A stretch of 15,886 bases of DNA from Rikenellaceae bacterium (GCA_900769905.1 CAAGIL010000106.1:1-15886), one strand, 5' to 3'; positions 1 to 7,598 are shown, counted from the stretch's first letter. Numbers and translations are program-made. The notes: generated from the letters alone by a model not told the origin.

Positions 1-69
1 ACAGAGAAGTTAAGCTCACTAGCGCCGATGGTACTGCCCCACCAGGTGGGAGAGTAGGCAGCTGCCGCT
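1..69 (+). rRNA. rrf: 5S ribosomal RNA, 3' part (5' end outside window)
   Basis: The stretch matches the 3' half of a bacterial 5S rRNA: a GAAGTTAAGCTC segment, then GCGCCGATGGTACTG, then a helix IV hairpin formed by CCCAC and GTGGG around 38-52, then GAGAGTAGGCAGCTGCC. These blocks are typical of Bacteroidota 5S genes. About the first 40-50 nt lie upstream of the window. The exact 3' end is estimated at 68-69 from the usual end of helix I. It is followed by a strong terminator, so this is the end of an rRNA operon whose 16S and 23S genes should lie just upstream. Confidence 0.93.
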
Positions 70-74
70 TTTCG

Positions 75-120
75 GAATCCCCGATTGGAATTGTCCAGTC
101 GGGGATTCTTTTTTTATTTT
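75..120 (+). terminator. Intrinsic terminator of the rRNA operon
   Basis: The arms 75-89 and 94-108 form a 15-bp stem with one T-G wobble and a four-base loop (ATTG, 90-93). A run of seven T, one A and four T follows directly (109-120). This is a textbook rho-independent terminator placed right behind the 5S gene, so it should end the rRNA transcript and insulate the ATP synthase operon downstream. Confidence 0.93.
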
Positions 121-153
121 TGTTCGCGAAGTCAGGAATAATTAGTACATTTG
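119..153 (+). promoter_or_regulatory. Predicted Bacteroidota-type promoter of the atp operon
   Basis: TACATTTG at 146-153 fits the Bacteroidota -7 consensus TAnnTTTG exactly. A TTTG at 119-122 is a candidate -33 element, although the 23-nt spacer is a little longer than the usual 19-21. Transcription would start near 158-162, giving a leader of about 20 nt. The leader (161-180) is A/T-rich with no Shine-Dalgarno site, as is common in this phylum. The -33 element lies inside the T-tract of the rRNA terminator. The consensus is established; use of this site is inferred. Confidence 0.62.
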
Positions 154-180
154 CAATTCACTAAAAGCGAATTATATATA

Positions 181-1689
181 ATGGCTGAAATCAAGGGAAC
201 AATAGCGCAGATTATCGGACCGGTAGTGGACGTGCATTTCAATGATGTCAAGAGCCTTCCGTCCATCCACGATGCGCTTAAGGTGCAGCGCCTGGACGGG
301 CGAACCCTAATAATTGAGGTACAGCAGCATATTGGAGAAGATACCGTACGCTGCGTGGCTATGGATTCCACTGACGGACTTCGCAGAGGCATGGAAGCGG
401 TATGTACCGGTGACCCTATCGAAATGCCTGTGGGAGCCTGCATCAGGGGCCGTGTCCTCAATGTTACCGGAGATGCCATTGACGGACTTGGAGAGCTCAA
501 GTCGGGCAGCAGCCTCCCTATCCACCGCGAAGCCCCGAAATTCGAAGACCTTAAAACCTCCCAGGAAGTGCTTTTCACCGGCATAAAGGTCATAGACCTG
601 CTGGAACCTTATCTCAAGGGCGGAAAAATCGGCCTCTTCGGCGGCGCAGGCGTGGGCAAGACCGTGCTCATCAAGGAGCTCATCAACAACATAGCCAAGA
701 AACACAACGGATTCTCCGTATTCGCCGGAGTGGGAGAGCGTACCCGTGAGGGAAATGACCTGCTTCGCGAGATGATAGAATCCGGAGTAATCAAATATGG
801 AGAAGAATTCGAGAAGGCGATGAGGGAAGGGAAGTGGGACCTCAGCAAAGTGGACAGAAGCGAACTGGAGAAGTCCCAGGTGGCGATGGTCTTCGGCCAG
901 ATGAACGAGCCGCCGGGAGCCAGAAGCTCCGTGGCTCTCTCCGGCCTCACCCTCGCGGAGTCTTTCCGCGACAGCGGCACTGCCGACGGCCCTAAGGACA
1001 TACTTTTCTTTATCGACAACATCTTCCGTTTCACCCAGGCAGGTTCGGAGGTATCGGCGCTTCTCGGGCGTATGCCTTCAGCCGTGGGCTACCAGCCTAC
1101 CCTCGCCTCCGAAATGGGACAGATGCAGGAGCGTATCACCTCCACCAAGAACGGTTCCATCACCTCCGTGCAGGCGGTCTATGTCCCGGCAGACGACCTT
1201 ACTGACCCGGCCCCGGCCACGACCTTCTCCCACCTCGATGCCACCACTGTGCTGAGCCGAAAAATCACCGCGCTCGGCATCTACCCGGCAGTGGACCCGC
1301 TTGAATCCACCTCCCGTATACTCGACCCGAACATCGTGGGCGAGGAGCACTACAACACGGCCCAGAGGGTGAAGCAGATACTCCAGCGCAACAAGGAACT
1401 CCAGGACATCATAGCCATACTCGGTATGGATGAGCTCTCCGACGAGGACAAGCTCACCGTAAACCGCGCCCGCAAGGTGCAGCGCTTCCTCTCCCAGCCT
1501 TTTGCAGTGGCGGAGCAGTTCACCGGCGTGCCGGGAGTTATGGTGGATATAGAAGATACCATCAAGGGCTTCAATATGATACTTGACGGCGAAGTTGACC
1601 ACATTCCGGAACAGGCCTTCCTGAACGTGGGTACGATTGAGGATGCCATCAGGAAAGGAGAAGAAATCATATGCAGAACCAACGCCTGA
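181..1689 (+). CDS. atpD: F1Fo ATP synthase, F1 subunit beta
   Basis: Catalytic subunit of the F1 head; it forms the nucleotide sites that make ATP from ADP and phosphate on the cytoplasmic side of the membrane. The product is 502 residues. The P-loop GGAGVGKT is at residues 154-161, the catalytic Glu in GERTREGNDL is at 186, the Walker B aspartate in FFIDN is at 279, and the DELSEED-type element reads DELSDED at 417-423. Compared with E. coli there is an insertion at about 204-232, a charged segment between IKYGEE and KSQVAMVF, of the kind seen in Bacteroidota. The ATG at 181 is chosen because the protein then begins MAEIKG like its relatives; an in-frame TTG at 151 would add ten unlikely residues and would lie inside the predicted promoter. 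First gene of the operon; its last 19 nt overlap atpC. Confidence 0.98.
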   Translation: MAEIKGTIAQIIGPVVDVHFNDVKSLPSIHDALKVQRLDGRTLIIEVQQHIGEDTVRCVAMDSTDGLRRGMEAVCTGDPIEMPVGACIRGRVLNVTGDAIDGLGELKSGSSLPIHREAPKFEDLKTSQEVLFTGIKVIDLLEPYLKGGKIGLFGGAGVGKTVLIKELINNIAKKHNGFSVFAGVGERTREGNDLLREMIESGVIKYGEEFEKAMREGKWDLSKVDRSELEKSQVAMVFGQMNEPPGARSSVALSGLTLAESFRDSGTADGPKDILFFIDNIFRFTQAGSEVSALLGRMPSAVGYQPTLASEMGQMQERITSTKNGSITSVQAVYVPADDLTDPAPATTFSHLDATTVLSRKITALGIYPAVDPLESTSRILDPNIVGEEHYNTAQRVKQILQRNKELQDIIAILGMDELSDEDKLTVNRARKVQRFLSQPFAVAEQFTGVPGVMVDIEDTIKGFNMILDGEVDHIPEQAFLNVGTIEDAIRKGEEIICRTNA

Positions 1690-1922
1690 CCCTCACCATA
1701 CTTTCCCCGGAAGAAACCCTCTTCGACGCGGAAGTGCTCAAGGTCTTTCTCCCCGGCGGAGAAGGCCCTTTCGAGTTGCTTCCGGGCCATGCTCCCCTCA
1801 TATCAGGCCTTGTTCCCGGAGTCATCAGCTGGGAGACTGCCGAGGGTAAGGGCGAACTCAGGGTCTCAAGAGGAATAGTACGTGTGGACGAAGGTAAAAT
1901 CACCGTGTGCGCCGAGATATGA
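1671..1922 (+). CDS. atpC: F1Fo ATP synthase, F1 subunit epsilon (short form)
   Basis: Epsilon belongs to the central stalk and joins gamma to the c-ring. At 83 residues the protein holds only the N-terminal beta-sandwich domain: LTLTILSPEETLFDAEV at the start, the conserved GPFELLPGHAPL loop near 31-42, and a final strand GKITVCAEI. The C-terminal two-helix domain of classical epsilon (about 130-140 residues in E. coli or Bacillus) is absent. The frame ends cleanly and atpB follows at once, so this is a naturally short form and not a frameshift. The start at 1671 overlaps atpD by 19 nt and has an AGGAG-like site at 1656-1660. The stop overlaps the atpB start in ATGA. The missing domain is the one that mediates epsilon inhibition in other bacteria. 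Confidence 0.95.
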   Translation: MQNQRLTLTILSPEETLFDAEVLKVFLPGGEGPFELLPGHAPLISGLVPGVISWETAEGKGELRVSRGIVRVDEGKITVCAEI

Positions 1923-2971
1923 AAGGGATGCTCAAATACCTGACTGTCTTCCTTCTGCTGCTTTCGCCGCTTTGTGCGAAGGCGGAGGAGCTGGATATGG
2001 ACAAGTATCTCTACGGCCACGTGGGCGACTCCTACGACTGGCATATCACCACCGTCAACGGCAGGCACATCTCCATTCCGCTCCCTGTCATTCTTATCAG
2101 CAGGTGCGGCACCGGGGTGGACTGCTTCCTGTCTTCCCGCCTGAGCGAAGGGGAAAGCTACAAGGGCTACTACATTGCCCCCGACGATGCGGAGAAGTAT
2201 GCCGGCAAGATAGTCCAGGCCGGGCCCGGGGGCTCAGTTTCCCGCCCTCTGGACTTCTCCGTCACCAAGAATGTCGCCGGCCTGCTCATCAACTGCGCAA
2301 TACTCCTGCTGCTCGTGCTCTGCACCAGCCGCTGGTACCGCCGCCACGATGCGCTGAAGGAAGCGCCTCGCGGGGTTCCCGGTCTTATGGAGATGCTCGT
2401 CTCTATGGTGGAGCTCGACATCATACGCCCTTGTGTGGGCAAGGACTACAAGCGCTATTCCCCGTATCTGCTGACTGCGTTCTTCTTTATCTTCGTCAAC
2501 AACCTTATGGGTATAGTGCCTTTCTTCCCTGGCGGAGCCAATGTCACCGGCAATATCGCCGTGACCCTCGTTCTCGCCCTCTTCACCTTCTTTGCCGTCA
2601 ATATCTTCGGCAACAGGCACTACTGGAAAGACATACTCTGGCCCGACGTGCCCACCTGGCTCAAAGTCCCGATTCCTCTTATGCCGGTAATCGAGATAAT
2701 CGGCATGTTCACCAAGCCTTTCAGCTTGATGGTCAGACTCTTTGCCAACATCCTCGCCGGCCACTTCATGATACTGGGAGTGGTGGCGGTCATCTTCCTG
2801 ACAGCCGAACTCGGACCTGCAATCAACTCCGGTCTCGGTGCCGTAGCCATACTCATAGGCGTGTTCCTGGACATACTGGAGCTCCTTGTGGCCTTCGTCC
2901 AGGCCTACGTCTTCACTATGCTTTCGTCGGTGTTCATAGGACTCTCCCGACAGGAGCCTGCAAAAGAATAA
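1919..2971 (+). CDS. atpB: F1Fo ATP synthase, Fo subunit a
   Basis: Membrane subunit a provides the two proton half-channels facing the c-ring. The product is 350 residues, about 80 more than E. coli a. Residues 1-22 look like a signal peptide (hydrophobic core TVFLLLLSPLC, likely cleavage after AKA). A soluble segment of about 90 residues (23-115, with GDSYDWHITTVNGRHISIPLP) should be periplasmic. Membrane helices follow from about 118. The essential arginine is R273 in MVRLFANILAGH, and the last helices contain LDILELLVAFVQAYVF (318-332). I chose the ATG at 1919 because it overlaps the atpC stop in ATGA; a GTG at 1907 and an ATG at 1928 are also in frame. Bacteroidota relatives carry a similar extension. 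No atpI-like gene lies between atpC and atpB. Confidence 0.95.
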   Translation: MKGMLKYLTVFLLLLSPLCAKAEELDMDKYLYGHVGDSYDWHITTVNGRHISIPLPVILISRCGTGVDCFLSSRLSEGESYKGYYIAPDDAEKYAGKIVQAGPGGSVSRPLDFSVTKNVAGLLINCAILLLLVLCTSRWYRRHDALKEAPRGVPGLMEMLVSMVELDIIRPCVGKDYKRYSPYLLTAFFFIFVNNLMGIVPFFPGGANVTGNIAVTLVLALFTFFAVNIFGNRHYWKDILWPDVPTWLKVPIPLMPVIEIIGMFTKPFSLMVRLFANILAGHFMILGVVAVIFLTAELGPAINSGLGAVAILIGVFLDILELLVAFVQAYVFTMLSSVFIGLSRQEPAKE

Positions 2972-2992
2972 ACAATTAAAAATCAATACGAT

Positions 2993-3244
2993 ATGTTACT
3001 TTCTACAATTCTTCTTCAAGCCGCAGCAGGCCTTTCCCTCGGAAGGGTCGGAGCAGCCATAGCGGCAGCAATCGCAGCCTTTGCAGCAGCATTCGGTATC
3101 GGTAAGATAGGTAAGACAGCCATCGAGGCCAGTGCCCGCCAGCCTGAGCACGCCGACCACTACCGTATGACCGCCATCATCATCAGCGCCCTCATCGAAG
3201 GTGCCTGTCTGTTCGCAATCCTGGTCTGCCTCATCTCGAAGTAA
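2993..3244 (+). CDS. atpE: F1Fo ATP synthase, Fo subunit c (proteolipid)
   Basis: Subunit c forms the rotating proteolipid ring of Fo. The 83-residue protein is a two-helix hairpin. Helix 1 is very rich in alanine (about 12-43), the polar loop has the hallmark ARQPE at 48-52, and helix 2 carries the ion-binding glutamate E69 in ALIEGACLF. Where sodium-type c subunits have Gln in helix 1 this protein has Ile, and E69 is followed by Gly, not Ser. Both points favour protons as the coupling ion. The glycine motif of helix 1 is partly replaced by alanine (AFAAAFGIG). The gene sits 21 nt after atpB behind an A/T-rich spacer, and 3 nt before atpF. Confidence 0.96.
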   Translation: MLLSTILLQAAAGLSLGRVGAAIAAAIAAFAAAFGIGKIGKTAIEASARQPEHADHYRMTAIIISALIEGACLFAILVCLISK

Positions 3245-3247
3245 GCA

Positions 3248-3757
3248 ATGTCCCTGATTACTCCCGATTTCGGTCTGCTTGTCTGGATGACGCTGATTTT
3301 CGGCATCGTCCTGTTCATACTCGCAAAGTTCGGCTTCCCCGTCATCACTTCGATGGTGGACAAGCGCAGTGCGCGCATAGAGGAGTCGCTGCGCAAGGCG
3401 GAGGAGGCGCAGCAGCGTCTTGACGGCCTCGCCCGAGAGCACGATGAACTCATAGAGAAGACCAAGCTCGAGCAGAGCCGTATGCTCCGGGAGGCTTCCG
3501 AAGCCGGTGAGAAAATAGTCGCCGGCGCCAGGGCGAGAGCCGAGGAGGAGGCCGCCAAAATCCTTGAGCACGCGCGCCTGGAAATCCAGGCCGAGAAGGA
3601 AAGCACCCTGCGCGACATTTGCAGCCAGGTGTCAATGCTTTCCCTGGAGGTGGCGGAGAAGGTGATACGCGCCCGTCTGGACAAGGACGGGGAGCAGCTG
3701 GCGCTCGTGGAGAGGCTGGTCAAGGAGACGATGGAGACTAAGATAGACAAGAGTTAG
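3248..3757 (+). CDS. atpF: F1Fo ATP synthase, Fo subunit b
   Basis: Subunit b is the peripheral stalk that holds the F1 head still against the rotor. The 169-residue protein starts with MSLITPDFGLLVWM, has one membrane helix at about 9-30, and continues as a long charged, heptad-like coiled coil (about 38-140, many Glu, Arg and Ala). The C-terminal part (LSLEVAEKVIRARLD) is the usual delta-binding end. Length and layout are normal for the family. The ATG at 3248 lies 3 nt after the atpE stop and atpH follows 3 nt after its own stop, so translation is probably coupled. Two copies per complex are expected, since only one b gene is present. Confidence 0.95.
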   Translation: MSLITPDFGLLVWMTLIFGIVLFILAKFGFPVITSMVDKRSARIEESLRKAEEAQQRLDGLAREHDELIEKTKLEQSRMLREASEAGEKIVAGARARAEEEAAKILEHARLEIQAEKESTLRDICSQVSMLSLEVAEKVIRARLDKDGEQLALVERLVKETMETKIDKS

Positions 3758-3760
3758 AAG

Positions 3761-4243
3761 ATGAACACGGGCATCATATCCACGCGTTACGCTGCCGCAC
3801 TGCTCAGGTATGTGGAGCAGACCGGCAACGCGGCGAAGGTGTGCGAGCAGGCCGCCAGCCTGCTTGCGAACCCCCACGTGGAAGGCGTGACCCTGGAGCC
3901 GGAACTTGAGCGTTTCGTGCTCCTGCTCCGCAAGCACGGCCGCCTCGAAGAGTCCCGTTTCATCCTGTCCTCATTCGTGGCGATGTACTACAAGTCTCAG
4001 GGCATCGTCAGTGTAAAACTCATCACGGCGGTCCCGGCACCGCAGGAAGTCGTGGACAAGCTCTGCGCCGCCTTCGAACGCAAACTGGACCGCAAGGTGC
4101 ACTGCGTCACCGAGGTGGATCCGGGCCTTGTGGGCGGATTCACGCTGATCGTGGATGACGACTACATGCTCGACGCGAGCGTGCGCCACCAGCTTGAGAG
4201 CATACGCCGCCAGTTCGTGAAAACCAATTCAAGAATCGTATAA
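3761..4243 (+). CDS. atpH: F1Fo ATP synthase, F1 subunit delta (OSCP)
   Basis: Delta caps the alpha-beta hexamer and ties it to the b stalk. The 160-residue protein is slightly shorter than the E. coli one (177). The N-terminal helical domain begins with ISTRYAAALLRYVEQ. The C-terminal domain has the family signature around 117-150: VTEVDPGLVGGFTLIVDD, followed by DASVRHQLESIRRQF. The ATG at 3761 follows the atpF stop by 3 nt. A 23-nt spacer precedes atpA. Nothing in the sequence suggests damage. Confidence 0.94.
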   Translation: MNTGIISTRYAAALLRYVEQTGNAAKVCEQAASLLANPHVEGVTLEPELERFVLLLRKHGRLEESRFILSSFVAMYYKSQGIVSVKLITAVPAPQEVVDKLCAAFERKLDRKVHCVTEVDPGLVGGFTLIVDDDYMLDASVRHQLESIRRQFVKTNSRIV

Positions 4244-4266
4244 GCGATTCAAACACAACAAGTTCT

Positions 4267-5853
4267 ATGGCACAAAACAGCATAAAACCGAGTGAAATCT
4301 CCGAGATTCTTCTTGACGAGCTCCGGGGTGTAGACAGTTCGCTCAAATATGAGGAGGTGGGCAAGGTGCTCACCGTCAGCGACGGAGTCGCCCGCATCTT
4401 CGGACTCATCAACGCCGAGGCAGGTGAGCTGCTCGAATTCGACAGCGGCGTCAAGGCGGTGGTTATGAACCTTGAAGTGGACAATGTGGGAGCTGTGCTC
4501 CTCGGACCTACCGACCTCGTGAAGGAGGGTATGAGAGTGCGCCGTCTGGGGCGTATCGCCGGCATACCGGTGGGCGAAGGCCTCGTGGGCAGGGTCGTGG
4601 ACCCTATAGGCACCCCGCTTGACGGTATGGGTGACATCAAGGGTGAGACCGTGCGTATGCCGCTCGAACGCAAGGCTCCGGGAGTGATTTTCCGCGAACC
4701 TGTGACCGAGCCGTTGCAGACCGGACTCAAGGCTGTGGATGCGATGATACCTATAGGCCGCGGCCAGCGCGAGCTCATCATCGGTGACCGCCAGACCGGA
4801 AAGACGGCCATTGCCATAGACACCATCATCAACCAGAGGTCTGAATACCTCAAAGGCAAGCCGGTGTACTGCATTTATGTGGCTGTGGGCCAGAAAGGTT
4901 CCACGGTCGCATCCATAGTCCAGACCCTGCGTGCCAGGGGCGCGATGGACTACACCATAGTCGTGGCCGCAACCGCCGCCGACCCTGCCGCCCTGCAGTA
5001 CTATGCCCCGTTCGCCGGAGCCGCCATAGGCGAGTACTTCCGTGACACCGGCCGCCACGCGCTGGTGGTGTACGATGACCTCTCCAAGCAGGCGGTTGCA
5101 TACCGTGAGGTGTCCTTGATCCTGCGCCGTCCTTCCGGACGTGAAGCCTACCCGGGCGACGTGTTCTACCTCCACTCCCGCCTCCTGGAAAGGGCTGCCA
5201 AAATCATCAGCCAGCAGGAAGTCGCCGAGCAGATGAATGACCTTCCGGAGTGCCTCAGGGGCAAGGTGAAGGCCGGAGGTTCGCTCACCGCCCTCCCTAT
5301 AATCGAAACCCAGGCAGGAGATGTCTCCGCCTACATCCCGACCAACGTGATTTCCATCACCGACGGCCAGATATACCTCGAATCCTCCCTCTTCAACGCG
5401 GGTTTCCGCCCTGCAATCAATGTGGGAATATCCGTGTCCCGAGTCGGAGGCGCCGCGCAGGTGAAGTCAATGAAGAAGGTGGCAGGCACCCTGAAGATAG
5501 ACCAGGCCCAGTTCGGAGAACTCGAATCCTTCACCAAGTTCTCCTCCGATATGGACAAGATTACCGCGATGACCCTGGACAAGGGAAGGAAGAACGAGCG
5601 CCTGCTCGTCCAGGCCCAGTACAGCCCTATGCCGGTGGGAGAGCAGGTGGCGGTGCTCTACTGCGGCACCCAGGCCCTGATGGCGGACATCAGTGTGGAC
5701 CAGGTGGCGCTTTTCCAGGGACTCTTCCTCGACAGGATGCGTTCATCCCACAGGGATGTGCTGGATGCTTTGGAAGCCGGCACCGTGGGCAAGGAACAGA
5801 CCGACATCATCAGGGAAGAAGCCGCAGCCGTGTGCAAACTTCTGAATCATTAG
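4267..5853 (+). CDS. atpA: F1Fo ATP synthase, F1 subunit alpha
   Basis: Alpha alternates with beta in the F1 hexamer; it binds nucleotide without catalysis and supplies the arginine finger to the beta site. The product is 528 residues. The P-loop GDRQTGKT is at 173-180, the Walker B region HALVVYDDLSKQ has its aspartates at 270-271, and the arginine finger is R392 in SVSRVGGAAQ. The N-terminal domain (SDGVARIFGL) and the helical C-terminal domain ending in EAAAVCKLLNH are intact. The start at 4267 follows a short A/T-rich leader without a clear ribosome site. atpG begins 5 nt after its stop. Confidence 0.98.
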   Translation: MAQNSIKPSEISEILLDELRGVDSSLKYEEVGKVLTVSDGVARIFGLINAEAGELLEFDSGVKAVVMNLEVDNVGAVLLGPTDLVKEGMRVRRLGRIAGIPVGEGLVGRVVDPIGTPLDGMGDIKGETVRMPLERKAPGVIFREPVTEPLQTGLKAVDAMIPIGRGQRELIIGDRQTGKTAIAIDTIINQRSEYLKGKPVYCIYVAVGQKGSTVASIVQTLRARGAMDYTIVVAATAADPAALQYYAPFAGAAIGEYFRDTGRHALVVYDDLSKQAVAYREVSLILRRPSGREAYPGDVFYLHSRLLERAAKIISQQEVAEQMNDLPECLRGKVKAGGSLTALPIIETQAGDVSAYIPTNVISITDGQIYLESSLFNAGFRPAINVGISVSRVGGAAQVKSMKKVAGTLKIDQAQFGELESFTKFSSDMDKITAMTLDKGRKNERLLVQAQYSPMPVGEQVAVLYCGTQALMADISVDQVALFQGLFLDRMRSSHRDVLDALEAGTVGKEQTDIIREEAAAVCKLLNH

Positions 5854-5858
5854 CGTAG

Positions 5859-6740
5859 ATGGCATCTTTGAGGGAAATAAAGGACAGGATTTCATCGGTG
5901 CGCAGCACCCTGAAGATCACCTCTGCAATGAAGCTGGTGGCCTCCTCCAAGCTCCGCAAGGCGCAGAAGGAGATAGAGAGCATACGCCCTTACGAAAAGG
6001 CTCTGGATTCCATACTTGCAGACGTGGCGGGGGCAAGTTCCCTGTCGTGCAAGCTGGAAAGCCGCAATCCCGATGCTCCCGTGGCGGTGGTAGCCGTCGC
6101 TTCCAACAATTCCCTCTGCGGCGGCTTCAATGTGAATATCATCAAACAGGCCCTTGAGACCCTCGGGGGAATCGGGTCTATCGAACTTTATTCCATAGGC
6201 AGAAAGATGTCCGAGGCCTTGAAGAAAGCCGGATACAAGCCCGTTTTCGAGAGTTCTGAGCTGATTGGAAGCCCGCGCTTCGACAAGTCTGAAAAGCTCG
6301 CAAAGCGCCTGATTTCCGCCTTTATGAACGGCGAATATTCCAGAGTGATCCTGGTGTACAACAGCTTTGTCTCAGCCTCCTCCCAGAAGCCCGTGGTCGA
6401 GCAGTATCTTCCTTTTTCCATCTCTGCGGAAAAGCCCGTTGCAGAAGAAGATGACGAAATCTGGGATGCCGATGCCGACCGCCGTCGCCACAAGTTCCTC
6501 TTTGAGCCGTCCCCGGATGAGATTGCCGAGGGCCTGATACCCCAGCTCCTGGACCTCAAGTTCCACGCTGCCCTGCTGGACTCCTCCGCAGCAGAACAAG
6601 CCGCCCGCACCATAGCGATGCAGACGGCCACTGACAATGCGGAACACTTGCTTGCCGACCTCACCCTCGAGTATAACAAGGGCCGCCAGCAGAAGATAAC
6701 CGCTGAGATTCTGGACCTCGTAGCGGGTTCGGCGGAATAA
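5859..6740 (+). CDS. atpG: F1Fo ATP synthase, F1 subunit gamma
   Basis: Gamma is the central shaft that turns inside the alpha-beta hexamer and couples proton flow to catalysis. The product is 293 residues, of usual length. The N-terminal helix has the family pattern REIKDRISSVRST followed by KITSAMKLVASSKL; the C-terminal helix ends with LTLEYNKGRQQKITAEIL. These two make the coiled-coil shaft. The Rossmann-like middle contains SNNSLCGGFNVNI (about 82-94) and an acidic insert EEDDEIWDADAD near 196-207. It is the last gene of the operon. Its TAA (6738-6740) touches the end of the opposing gene at 6741, and no terminator can be seen between them. Confidence 0.97.
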   Translation: MASLREIKDRISSVRSTLKITSAMKLVASSKLRKAQKEIESIRPYEKALDSILADVAGASSLSCKLESRNPDAPVAVVAVASNNSLCGGFNVNIIKQALETLGGIGSIELYSIGRKMSEALKKAGYKPVFESSELIGSPRFDKSEKLAKRLISAFMNGEYSRVILVYNSFVSASSQKPVVEQYLPFSISAEKPVAEEDDEIWDADADRRRHKFLFEPSPDEIAEGLIPQLLDLKFHAALLDSSAAEQAARTIAMQTATDNAEHLLADLTLEYNKGRQQKITAEILDLVAGSAE

Positions 6741-7598
6741 CTAGAAAGAATATCCCAGACCGAAAGCCATCGTGCCCGAGAGGGTATCCGATGCGAGCAG
6801 GTAGCAGGCGTTCAGCCTGATGCCCATCAGCTGCACTCCAAGTCCAACTGAAGCGAAGGACGGAAGTCCCTTGTCTCCGCCGTAGTGGTATCCTGCGCGC
6901 AGGAAGGCGATTTTCGCGTAGTTCAGCTCAACTCCTGCGGAAGCCATGAACTGGCCGTTGAACACATAAGCCAGCTCGGCTTCGGCGCGGGCAAAGTCGG
7001 CAATCTCATAGCCTGCGCCTCCCATAAGATACATAGGCAGGGACACCGTGGAAGTGCTGTATTTGAGCGGAGTTCCCAGGTTACCCAGGCTCAGGTGGGC
7101 ATCCAGGGCACCGGAGCGGTATGCGCCGCTCAGGTCCACCATAAATGCATTTGCCTTGATGTCCGGGGTGAGGGCGGAATTCAGCATCCTCAGGCTCAAG
7201 CCTGCCGAGAACTTGTCCGCAATGCGGTATGCGGCACCGAGTTCGATGCTGAGGTCGGAGGACTTGAATTCTCCAAGAGGGGTGCCCATCTCATTGTAGA
7301 GTATGCCCGGCTCCCTGTCTGAGAGATACTTGCCCTTGAAGGAGAAGGAGAGATTGGAGAACTCCATACTCACTCCTGCCCCGAGCAGATTGTTGTTTAC
7401 GATGGACGGGGACCATATTCCGTAGTTGACATACGCGTCAAGAGCCTTGCCGTCAAGGGCTTTGCGCGCTTCCGAAAGCTCGCTGGAGGCCATTGAAAGC
7501 CTCTCCGGCTCGGAAGGAATGAGGAGCGCCGGGGCGTTCTGTGCGTTTGCCGCAAAGCCTGCGGCGAGAAGGGATATGATGATAAATGTCTTTTTCAT
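6741..7598 (-). CDS. PorV/PorQ-family outer-membrane beta-barrel protein
   Basis: The 285-residue protein has a signal peptide (MKKTFIIISLLAAGFAANAQ, cleavage near 19-20) and a series of alternating, aromatic-ended strands ending in GLGYSF, the pattern of an outer-membrane barrel. Segments such as SSDLSIELGAAYRIADKFSAGLSLRML, AFLRAGYHYGG and LPSFASVGLGVQL resemble the PorV/PorQ family, FadL-like barrels of the type IX secretion system that shuttle or anchor cargo. Two points differ from classical PorV: it is shorter (PorV about 390, PorQ about 340 residues) and I see no NPAG-like motif near the N-terminus. It starts 5 nt after a protease with a T9SS sorting tail, so co-expression and a role in that protease's export or anchoring are likely. 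Which subfamily it belongs to is undecided, so I give no symbol. Confidence 0.8.
   Translation of the reverse strand: MKKTFIIISLLAAGFAANAQNAPALLIPSEPERLSMASSELSEARKALDGKALDAYVNYGIWSPSIVNNNLLGAGVSMEFSNLSFSFKGKYLSDREPGILYNEMGTPLGEFKSSDLSIELGAAYRIADKFSAGLSLRMLNSALTPDIKANAFMVDLSGAYRSGALDAHLSLGNLGTPLKYSTSTVSLPMYLMGGAGYEIADFARAEAELAYVFNGQFMASAGVELNYAKIAFLRAGYHYGGDKGLPSFASVGLGVQLMGIRLNACYLLASDTLSGTMAFGLGYSF

Noticed and set aside
1671..1922. Frameshifted or truncated atpC
   Set aside because: The short epsilon ends at a natural domain boundary and its stop is coupled to atpB in ATGA; no remnant of the helical domain appears in another frame.
1882..2979. 365-codon open frame on the plus strand over atpB
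   Set aside because: It is longer than atpB but is a shifted-frame shadow: rich in Arg, His, Pro and Ser with no membrane pattern, while the other frame gives a clear subunit a with its essential Arg.
2993..3244. Sodium-coupled ATP synthase
   Set aside because: The helix 1 Gln and the Ser after the helix 2 Glu that typify sodium sites are replaced by Ile and Gly.
4249..5175. 308-codon antisense frame over atpA
   Set aside because: The opposite strand encodes an intact, highly conserved alpha subunit; the antisense product has His- and Val-rich low-complexity composition and no recognisable domain.
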